A DNA stretch of 7,772 bases from Erysipelotrichaceae bacterium. GTDB lineage: Bacteria; Bacillota_I; Bacilli_A; Erysipelotrichales; Erysipelotrichaceae. The stretch is from assembly GCA_024709285.1 (NCBI GenBank), contig JANJWY010000114.1:1-7772 (forward strand), in the 5' to 3' direction. Shown here one piece after another: positions 1 through 5,211 of this stretch. Below the pieces are notes generated by a model. It was given only the letters and a program-made list of their open reading frames with translations. It was not told the origin of the DNA and searched no databases. Made by a program: the position numbers and the translations under genes. The number at the start of each line of letters is the position of its first letter. The first letter of the stretch is position 1.

Positions 1-53
1 AATTCAATAAAATTTTGAGTCTGGCTCAAACCATACAATAGAAAGAGGTACTT

Positions 54-353
54 ATGCCGTTTTTAGTTATTGGGAAAGATCATGCGGATGGATTGCAACG
101 GCGCATGGAGCATCGAAGTGCTCATCTTGAAAATCTGCGAAAGCTAAAGGAAGACGGTAAGATTGTTGTTGCGGCCGGTCTGTTGAATGATGAGAAAATG
201 CTCAATGGTTCAGCCACGTTTTTTACCGTAAGTACCCAAGAAGAAGTCGAAGAATTGTTAAAAAGTGAACCTTATGTTATAGGTAATGTATGGGAAACAA
301 TCGAAATCATTCCTTGTCTTATACCTGATTTCTTATTGAAGCAGACAAAATGA
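54..353 (+). CDS. YciI-like (YCII-related) small protein, 99 aa
   Basis: Small single-domain protein that I recognise as YciI/YCII-related, a dimeric alpha+beta ferredoxin-like fold. Most members have no proven substrate, although relatives act in chlorinated-aromatic catabolism. Family marks visible: beta-strand start MPFLVIGKDHADGL, an R-x-x-x-x-R-S-A-H-L stretch with the conserved His at residue 24, a G at 35 and AGLL at 41-44, and SEPYV at 71-75 followed by a V-W-E-T-I-E-I-I-P strand. The usual DPYV has Glu in place of Asp here. Length (99 aa) fits the E. coli YciI size. The ATG at 54 is preceded by AAAGAGG with 5 nt spacing, so this start is good. No signal peptide or membrane segment is visible, so it is probably cytosolic. 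It stops with TGA at 351-353, two bases from the stop of the convergent gene. The family call is firm; the biochemical role is unknown. Confidence 0.85.
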   Translation: MPFLVIGKDHADGLQRRMEHRSAHLENLRKLKEDGKIVVAAGLLNDEKMLNGSATFFTVSTQEEVEELLKSEPYVIGNVWETIEIIPCLIPDFLLKQTK

Positions 354-369
354 GCTTATCGCTCATTTT
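347..369. terminator. Bidirectional intrinsic terminator overlapping both gene ends
   Basis: Perfect 9-bp inverted repeat: arm AAAATGAGC at 347-355, 5-nt loop 356-360, arm GCTCATTTT at 361-369, followed by another T at 370. Because each arm begins with AAAA or ends with TTTT, the transcript from either strand ends in a hairpin with a U-tract. The left arm contains the last Lys codon and TGA stop of the plus-strand gene. The loop and right arm hold the TAA stop and the last codons of the minus-strand gene. Confidence 0.85.
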
Positions 370-676
370 TAATGTTCTCAAATTTGCTAAGTGCGATGGC
401 ATAGGGATACAAAGCCCCAATCATCACACCGGCTTGGATCGATGGATCGTTTTCCATAAATGACTGTGCATCATCATCGTCTTGTGCATTAAAAATAACA
501 ATGCCAAAAGTATCTTTTAAATCATTTTGAGTCCTGCCGGCCAGGATCATAGTTCCCTGTTGCATCTGATATTTGAGATATTCGAAGTGTCTGATTATAG
601 CTTGTTCATCATCATTTGTCCATTTTTTAGGATCATGCAGACGTTCGATAAGTTTTATGGTATATATGTATTGCAT
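356..676 (-). CDS. YciI-like (YCII-related) small protein, 106 aa
   Basis: Second, more diverged YCII-domain protein. Visible marks are the N-terminal strand MQYIYTIKLI, the conserved His at residue 30 in R-H-F-E-Y-L-K, G-T-M-I-L-A-G-R-T at 41-49, a strand with GIVIF at 58-62, and NDPSI at 76-80 followed by A-G-V. NDPSI stands where the family usually has DPYV, keeping the Asp that the convergent neighbour has replaced by Glu. An acidic run (DDDD, 66-69) sits in a predicted loop. No membrane segment is visible. The ATG at 674-676 has AAGGAG only 4 nt upstream, a rather tight spacing. The gene follows tuf in the same direction, but a strong terminator lies between them and I see no convincing promoter after that terminator, so it may depend on read-through. 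Substrate and role are unknown; the family call is good but less secure than for its neighbour. Confidence 0.78.
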   Translation of the reverse strand: MQYIYTIKLIERLHDPKKWTNDDEQAIIRHFEYLKYQMQQGTMILAGRTQNDLKDTFGIVIFNAQDDDDAQSFMENDPSIQAGVMIGALYPYAIALSKFENIKNER

Positions 677-692
677 ATTGCTCCTTATACAG

Positions 693-716
693 AAAAAGCC
701 GGTTTCCCGGCTTTTT
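693..716 (-). terminator. Intrinsic terminator of the str/tuf operon
   Basis: Perfect 10-bp stem: arms at 693-702 (AAAAAGCCGG on the plus strand) and 707-716 (CCGGCTTTTT), with a 4-nt loop at 703-706. Read on the minus strand, the loop is GAAA, a stable GNRA tetraloop, and the stem ends in five Us just after the tuf stop at 731. It would also form on plus-strand RNA, so it may stop any read-through from the left. The end of the U-tract is only 6 nt from the AAGGAG of the downstream YciI-like gene. Confidence 0.9.
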
Positions 717-730
717 GAGTTTAGTTTAGA

Positions 731-1915
731 TTAACGGATGATTTCGGTAACGTTACCGGCACCAACCGTACGTCCGCCTTCGCGGATGGAGAACTTTGTG
801 CCTTGTTCAACAGCGATCGGGTTGATCAGTTCAACGATCATTTCGATGTTGTCGCCAGGCATAACCATTTCAACGCCTTCCGGCAACTGGATAACACCTG
901 TTACGTCAGTCGTACGGAAATAGAATTGAGGACGGTAGTTCGATACAAACGGAGTATGACGTCCGCCTTCTTCTTTGCTCAATACATAAACTTGAGCCTT
1001 GAAGTTTGTGTGCGGCTTAACGGAGTTGACTTTAGCCAAAACTTGACCGCGTTCAACTTCATCACGGTTAACACCACGCAACAATGCGCCGATGTTATCG
1101 CCAGCTTGTGCGCTGTCCAACAGTTTGTGGAACATTTCAATACCGGTAACAACTGTTTTCTTCGTCGGACGAATACCAACGATTTCAACTTCTTCACCCA
1201 GTTTCAATGAACCGCGTTCAACACGACCGGTAGCAACCGTACCACGACCAGAAATCGTAAATACGTCTTCAACCGACATCAAGAACGGTTTGTCAGTTTC
1301 GCGGACAGGATCAGGAATGTATGCATCAACTGCATCCATCAATTCGCCCAATTTTGCTTCCCACTTCGGATCGCCTTCGCCACCCTTAAGAGCAGAACCA
1401 CGGATAACCGGAGCGTTGTCGCCATCGAATCCGTAAGCAGATAATAATTCGCGAACTTCCATTTCAACTAAGTCGATTAATTCTTCATCATCGACCATGT
1501 CGCATTTGTTCAAGAATACGACCATGTGCGGGATACCTACTTGGCGGCCCAACAAGATGTGTTCGCGGGTTTGCGGCATCGGTCCGTCCGTAGCAGCAAC
1601 AACCAAGATAGCACCGTCCATTTGAGCAGCACCGGTAATCATGTTTTTAATGTAGTCGGCATGGCCTGGGCAGTCCACGTGAGCATAGTGACGGTGTTCC
1701 GTCGAATATTCTACGTGAGCCGTGTTAATAGTGATGCCGCGAGCTTTTTCTTCAGGTGCACCATCGATTTGGTCATATGCGACCTTCTTTGATGTTCCCT
1801 TCTTAAAAAGGTAAGATGTGATAGCCGCTGTCAAAGTCGTTTTACCATGGTCGACGTGGCCGATGGTACCAATATTTACGTGCACTTTAGAGCGGTCAAA
1901 TTTTTGTTTTGCCAT
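731..1915 (-). CDS. tuf: Elongation factor Tu (EF-Tu)
   Basis: GTPase that delivers aminoacyl-tRNA to the ribosomal A site. Full length at 394 aa, as usual for the family. The GTP-binding motifs are all intact: G1 GHVDHGKT at 19-26, G2 RGIT at 59-62 (Thr62 for Mg), G3 DCPGH at 81-85 with catalytic His85, G4 NKCD at 136-139 and G5 SAL at 174-176. Domains II and III follow (from about 208 and 302), including the conserved G-R-G-T-V-A-T-G and Y-R-P-Q-F-Y-F stretches. The ATG at 1913-1915 is preceded by AGGAGG with 10 nt spacing. It is the last gene of the str operon, 74 bp after fusA, with a probable promoter of its own in that gap and a strong terminator after it. Nothing odd is seen in the protein. 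No second tuf copy is visible in this window. Confidence 0.98.
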   Translation of the reverse strand: MAKQKFDRSKVHVNIGTIGHVDHGKTTLTAAITSYLFKKGTSKKVAYDQIDGAPEEKARGITINTAHVEYSTEHRHYAHVDCPGHADYIKNMITGAAQMDGAILVVAATDGPMPQTREHILLGRQVGIPHMVVFLNKCDMVDDEELIDLVEMEVRELLSAYGFDGDNAPVIRGSALKGGEGDPKWEAKLGELMDAVDAYIPDPVRETDKPFLMSVEDVFTISGRGTVATGRVERGSLKLGEEVEIVGIRPTKKTVVTGIEMFHKLLDSAQAGDNIGALLRGVNRDEVERGQVLAKVNSVKPHTNFKAQVYVLSKEEGGRHTPFVSNYRPQFYFRTTDVTGVIQLPEGVEMVMPGDNIEMIVELINPIAVEQGTKFSIREGGRTVGAGNVTEIIR

Positions 1916-1952
1916 TGCAATTTTTCCTCCTGATTTCGTTTTTTTAAAACCA

Positions 1953-1980
1953 CTTATATTTTATGATAAAAGCCTGTCAA
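1953..1980 (-). promoter_or_regulatory. Probable sigma-A promoter for tuf
   Basis: On the minus strand, a perfect -35 TTGACA (1975-1980) is followed after 16 nt by TATAAG (1953-1958), a 5/6 match to the -10 box. The start point would lie near 1945, giving a leader of about 30 nt with AGGAGG before the tuf ATG. The -35 begins 9 bp after the fusA stop codon. No terminator is visible in the gap, so tuf could be read both from the str promoter and from here. Confidence 0.75.
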
Positions 1981-1989
1981 AATCAATGA

Positions 1990-4068
1990 TTAGTTATCTC
2001 TGGAGTTCTTCTTGGCAACCTTCTCACTGATGCTCTTTGGAACATCGGAATAGTGATCAAACTGCATTGAATAACTGCCGCGGCCTTGCGTAAACGAACG
2101 CAAATCCGTTGCATAACCAAACATTTCCGAAAGCGGAATGAATGCTGTAACAGCAACCGCATTGCCTCTTTCTTCCTGATCTTTAATCTGGCCGCGACGA
2201 GAAGAAATATCTCCCATGACGCTACCCAGATATTCTGCCGGAGCTGTAACTTCGACATTCATAATCGGCTCTAACAGAACCGGATTACACTTTTTCGCGG
2301 CTTCTTTCAAAGCCATCGAACCGGCAACCTTAAACGCCATTTCCGAAGAGTCGACTTCATGATACGAACCGTCATAGAGGGTCGCCTTGATGTCGATAAT
2401 CGGATAACCGGCAATCAAACCGTTGTTTAACGCGGCTTGAATGCCTTCCATCGTCGGCTTGATATATTCCTTCGGAATCGTACCGCCAATGGTTGCATCT
2501 ACGAATGTAAAGCCTTTTCCGGTTTCGTTTGGCTCAAATTTGACCTTAACGTGACCGTATTGACCGCGACCACCCGACTGACGCACAAACTTGCCTTCGC
2601 AATCACCCAATTGACGGATGGTTTCGCGGTAAGCAACCTGCGGAGCACCGATGTTCGCTTCAACTTTAAATTCGCGCTTCATCCGGTCTACCAGGATATC
2701 CAAGTGCAACTCGCCCATACCGGCAATGATTGTCTGCCCGGTTTCCGGATCGGTGAACGCTCTAAACGTCGGATCTTCTTCAGCTAATTTGCTTAAAGCC
2801 AGACCCATCTTGTCTTGATCGCCCTTCGACTTCGGCTCAATGGCAACATTGATAACCGGTTCAGGGAATTGCATAGATTCTAGGATGATCGGAAACTTCT
2901 CATCACACAGCGTATCGCCGGTGGTGGTGTCTTTCAAACCGACAGCCGCCGCGATATCACCGGAATATACTTCCGTGATTTCCTGGCGGTGGTTGGCATG
3001 CATTTGCATCAAACGGCCGAAGCGTTCGCGCTTGTCTTTGGTAGCATTCAGAACGTAGGATCCCGAAGTAGCCTTACCTGAATATACTCGGAAGTAACTC
3101 AAGCGACCGACAAACGGGTCTGTCATGATCTTAAATGCTAACGCCGCAAAGGGCTCTTCGTCGTTGGACGGACGCTCAACGACTTCACCATTAGGAAGTA
3201 TCCCGGTTATATGGTCTACATCCAACGGGGAAGGAAGATAGTCAACAACTGCATCCAGCATTGCTGTGACACCTTTATTCTTATACGCCGCTCCGCAGAG
3301 CACCGGGAAAAACTCGCCGGTAAGAACTGCTTTACGGATGGCTGACTTGATTTGTTCAACGGTAGGTACTTCACCTTCCAGAACGGCCATCATCATATTT
3401 TCATCATAATCTGCTAACATTTCGAATAACTTTTCACGGTACTGATGGACAGAATCCATGTATTCCGCCGGGATTTCTTTGATCAAATCCACTTTCTTCG
3501 AAACGTCTTGGAAGTAACGGGCATTCATTTCAACAAGATCAATGATTCCATCGAAATAATTTTCTACGCCGATCGGTAACTGAATCGGTGTAGCTTTAGC
3601 TCCTAAACGAGTAAGCAACGAACGTGCCGACATATAAAAGTCAGCTCCGGTCGCATCTAATTTATTAACAAATACAATGCGCGGAACGTTGTATTTGGTC
3701 GCCTGACGCCAAACGGTTTCTGTTTGTGGTTCAACGCCTGACTTCGCATCCAATACCGCAACGGCACCATCGAGTACACGAAGTGATCGCTCAACTTCTA
3801 CGGTAAAGTCTACGTGGCCCGGGGTGTCAATGATATTGATACGGTGTTCGTTCCATTGGGCTGTGGTCGCAGCGGAAGTAATAGTAATCCCACGTTCCTG
3901 TTCTTGCGCCATCCAGTCCATCGTAGCGGCACCGTCATGCACTTCACCGATTTTATGTGTACGGCCTGTGTAAAACAGGATCCGTTCGGTCGTCGTTGTT
4001 TTACCAGCATCAATATGAGCCATAATACCGATATTGCGCGTTTTAGCTAGTGAAAACTCACGTGCCAT
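1990..4068 (-). CDS. fusA: Elongation factor G (EF-G)
   Basis: GTPase that drives translocation and, with RRF, ribosome recycling. It is 692 aa, the normal size. Motifs: G1 AHIDAGKTT at 17-25, G2 RGIT at 59-62, G3 DTPGH at 81-85, and G4 NKLD at 135-138 (NKMD is commoner). Domain II starts near 290, domain III with the A-G-M-G-E-L-H-L-D stretch is at 449-458, and domain IV carries G-G-R-G-Q-Y-G at 499-505. The tip loop D-G-S-Y-H-E-V-D (566-573) holds His570, equivalent to E. coli His583. Domain V has L-E-P-I-M at 599-603. The ATG at 4066-4068 follows AAAGGAG with 9 nt spacing. It lies 33 bp after rpsG. Full motif conservation and its place between rpsG and tuf mark it as the canonical EF-G rather than a TetM-type protection protein or a FusA2 paralogue. 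Confidence 0.98.
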   Translation of the reverse strand: MAREFSLAKTRNIGIMAHIDAGKTTTTERILFYTGRTHKIGEVHDGAATMDWMAQEQERGITITSAATTAQWNEHRINIIDTPGHVDFTVEVERSLRVLDGAVAVLDAKSGVEPQTETVWRQATKYNVPRIVFVNKLDATGADFYMSARSLLTRLGAKATPIQLPIGVENYFDGIIDLVEMNARYFQDVSKKVDLIKEIPAEYMDSVHQYREKLFEMLADYDENMMMAVLEGEVPTVEQIKSAIRKAVLTGEFFPVLCGAAYKNKGVTAMLDAVVDYLPSPLDVDHITGILPNGEVVERPSNDEEPFAALAFKIMTDPFVGRLSYFRVYSGKATSGSYVLNATKDKRERFGRLMQMHANHRQEITEVYSGDIAAAVGLKDTTTGDTLCDEKFPIILESMQFPEPVINVAIEPKSKGDQDKMGLALSKLAEEDPTFRAFTDPETGQTIIAGMGELHLDILVDRMKREFKVEANIGAPQVAYRETIRQLGDCEGKFVRQSGGRGQYGHVKVKFEPNETGKGFTFVDATIGGTIPKEYIKPTMEGIQAALNNGLIAGYPIIDIKATLYDGSYHEVDSSEMAFKVAGSMALKEAAKKCNPVLLEPIMNVEVTAPAEYLGSVMGDISSRRGQIKDQEERGNAVAVTAFIPLSEMFGYATDLRSFTQGRGSYSMQFDHYSDVPKSISEKVAKKNSRDN

Positions 4069-4101
4069 ATGTAGATTCTCCTTTCGTTGTAGCTCTCACT
4101 C

Positions 4102-4572
4102 TTACCAGCGGTAATGAGCGAATGCTTTGTTTGCATCAGCCATCTTATGGGTATCATCGCGCTTCTTAACAGAAGAACCTGTTCCATTGGCTGCATCTAA
4201 AATTTCATTGGCTAAACGTTGTTCCATGGTTTTTTCATTACGCAAACGAGCATAATTGACCACCCAACGCAAACCCAATGTTAATCGACGTTCTTGAGTA
4301 ACTTCGATCGGTACTTGGTAGTTAGATCCGCCGACACGACGAACTTTTAACTCCAACATCGGCATTACATTTGCTAACGCTTGTTCGAAAACTTCCATCG
4401 GTTGACGGCCTGTCTTCTCTTCAATGATCTCAAATGCATTATACAAAATCGATTGTGCGACACCGCGTTTACCGTCAATCATGATTTTGTTGATTAAGCG
4501 TGTAACTAACTTCGAGTTGTATATCGGATCGATTAATACATCACGCTTAGCTATATGTCCTTTTCTTGGCAT
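4102..4572 (-). CDS. rpsG: 30S ribosomal protein S7
   Basis: Primary 16S rRNA-binding protein that nucleates assembly of the 30S head and contacts E-site tRNA. It is 156 aa, the length of B. subtilis S7. The typical start MPRKGHIAKRDVL, the R-R-V-G-G-S-N-Y-Q-V-P stretch at 78-88, the beta-hairpin region and the C-terminal H-K-M-A-D-A-N-K-A-F-A-H-Y-R-W are all present, with no truncation. The ATG at 4570-4572 is preceded by AGGAGG with 8 nt spacing. It lies 29 bp downstream of rpsL and 33 bp upstream of fusA, so the three are clearly co-transcribed. In E. coli, S7 represses its own operon by binding the rpsL-rpsG spacer; the 29-bp spacer here is short and shows no comparable structure to my eye. 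Confidence 0.98.
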   Translation of the reverse strand: MPRKGHIAKRDVLIDPIYNSKLVTRLINKIMIDGKRGVAQSILYNAFEIIEEKTGRQPMEVFEQALANVMPMLELKVRRVGGSNYQVPIEVTQERRLTLGLRWVVNYARLRNEKTMEQRLANEILDAANGTGSSVKKRDDTHKMADANKAFAHYRW

Positions 4573-4601
4573 ATTTAAATCCTCCTTTCACAATTAACGG
4601 C

Positions 4602-5048
4602 TTATCTGCCTTTTTTGACCGGCGCTGCAACTTGACCCGGTTTCGGGCGCTTAGCTCCATACAACGAACGGCCTTGTTTGCGGTTGTTAACTCCTGCACA
4701 GTCCATCGTTCCACGAATAATATGGTAACGGACCCCCGGTAAATCCTTAACACGGCCGCCACGGATAAGAACAACACTATGTTCTTGTAAGTTGTGACCG
4801 ATGCCTGGAATATATGCTGTAACTTCCATCCCGTTGGACAAACGTACACGAGCATATTTACGTAGAGCAGAGTTCGGTTTCTTCGGTGTCATGGTACCAA
4901 CCCGAGTACATACTCCGCGCTTTTGCGGAGAAGAGAGATCGGTACTGGTACGCAGCAAGGTATTCAGACTTTTATTCAAAGCCGGTGACTTCGACTTGGT
5001 TACCTTACTTGTACGTCCTTGACGAACTAACTGATTGATCGTTGGCAT
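4602..5048 (-). CDS. rpsL: 30S ribosomal protein S12
   Basis: Decoding-centre protein of the small subunit. The start is set at 5046-5048 because MPTINQLVRQGR is the family N-terminus and AAAGGAG lies 7 nt upstream; the frame stays open upstream, but that extension does not resemble S12. The protein is 148 aa, longer than E. coli S12 (124) because of the roughly 13-residue insertion typical of Firmicutes (about 30-42) and a longer C-terminal tail (A-A-P-V-K-K-G-R). The decoding loops are intact: TPKKPNSALRK at 54-64 (Lys56/Lys57 region) and R-G-G-R-V-K-D-L-P-G-V at 96-106, with Lys101 and the Asp102 that is beta-methylthiolated in some bacteria. The lysines whose change gives streptomycin resistance are present, so this looks like a wild-type, drug-sensitive form. 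First gene of the str operon. Confidence 0.97.
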   Translation of the reverse strand: MPTINQLVRQGRTSKVTKSKSPALNKSLNTLLRTSTDLSSPQKRGVCTRVGTMTPKKPNSALRKYARVRLSNGMEVTAYIPGIGHNLQEHSVVLIRGGRVKDLPGVRYHIIRGTMDCAGVNNRKQGRSLYGAKRPKPGQVAAPVKKGR

Positions 5049-5055
5049 AAGTAAT

Positions 5056-5062
5056 CTCCTTT
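5056..5062 (-). promoter_or_regulatory. Ribosome binding site fixing the rpsL start
   Basis: AAAGGAG on the minus strand, 7 nt before the ATG at 5046-5048. It decides between this start and in-frame upstream candidates (an ATG at 5091-5093 and a TTG at 5118-5120), which lack a comparable site. Confidence 0.9.
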
Positions 5063-5072
5063 CATTTGTAGC

Positions 5073-5090
5073 ACACACATCCTGGTGTGT
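5073..5090 (-). other. Small hairpin in the rpsL leader
   Basis: A 6-bp alternating purine-pyrimidine inverted repeat (ACACAC at 5073-5078, GTGTGT at 5085-5090, 6-nt loop) sits 10 nt upstream of the rpsL Shine-Dalgarno sequence on the transcript. It could form an RNA stem, but such a repeat may be chance. No known ligand or protein target is recognised. Confidence 0.3.
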
Positions 5091-5102
5091 CATATTCTTC
5101 AG

Positions 5103-5131
5103 AAAATTTAGTCTCCGCAACGGGAAACTAA
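5103..5131 (-). terminator. Candidate attenuator or weak terminator in the rpsL leader
   Basis: On the minus-strand RNA, arms at 5123-5131 and 5108-5116 form 9 bp (one G-U pair) around the 6-nt loop CGTTGC. The 3' arm runs almost directly into a UUUU tract at 5103-5106. It lies both downstream of rpoC and about 14 nt into the transcript from the proposed str promoter. It could reduce rpoC read-through or attenuate the str operon. The U-tract is short and the stem contains few G-C pairs, so the call is tentative. Confidence 0.45.
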
Positions 5132-5150
5132 TTTATCCATAAGCGTTAAT

Positions 5151-5179
5151 ATTTTACCTTTATTGAGGAGCAAAGTCAA
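5151..5179 (-). promoter_or_regulatory. Probable sigma-A promoter of the str operon
   Basis: On the minus strand, TTGACT (5174-5179, 5/6 match to the -35) and TAAAAT (5151-5156, 5/6 match to the -10) are separated by exactly 17 nt. The expected start is a G near 5144, giving a leader of about 96 nt before rpsL. The -35 lies in the loop of the hairpin just after rpoC. Confidence 0.8.
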
Positions 5180-5195
5180 CACCTTGCTCCCCAAT
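5162..5195 (-). other. Strong hairpin after rpoC
   Basis: As minus-strand RNA, arms 5184-5195 and 5162-5173 pair over 12 continuous bases (one G-U at 5191/5166) around a 10-nt loop. No U-tract follows, so it is not a standard intrinsic terminator. It begins 16 bp after the rpoC stop and could protect the rpoC mRNA 3' end or mark a processing site. As DNA, the near-palindrome flanks the -35 box of the str promoter and could be a protein-binding site. Confidence 0.6.
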
Positions 5196-5211
5196 TGTTA
5201 TCAAATAATAA

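Noticed and set aside
14..30. Short hairpin (TTTGAG / CTCAAA, 6 bp) upstream of the plus-strand YciI-like gene, possibly the end of another gene's terminator.
   Set aside because: The stem is short and A-T rich with no proper T-tract on the plus strand and only a weak one on the minus strand; the flank is cut by the window edge.
34..39. TACAAT as a -10 box for the gene starting at 54.
   Set aside because: The start point would fall inside the Shine-Dalgarno sequence and there is no -35 at 16-18 nt; TTGAGT lies only 13 nt away.
686..691. TATAAG on the minus strand just before the YciI-like gene as a -10 box.
   Set aside because: It overlaps the Shine-Dalgarno sequence, would give an almost leaderless transcript, and its -35 would fall in the terminator stem with no match.
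527..718. Plus-strand open frame of 63 codons antisense to the YciI-like gene.
   Set aside because: It is a shadow of the real gene, runs through the terminator hairpin and has no recognisable content.
803..1210. Long plus-strand open frames opposite tuf (also at 1092-1436).
   Set aside because: They mirror the biased codon use of tuf on the other strand; no family resemblance or ribosome binding site.
5049..5120. N-terminal extension of S12 (the frame is open back to a TTG at 5118-5120, with an in-frame ATG at 5091-5093).
   Set aside because: The extra residues do not resemble S12, no good ribosome binding site precedes them, and MPTINQ with AAAGGAG is the family start.
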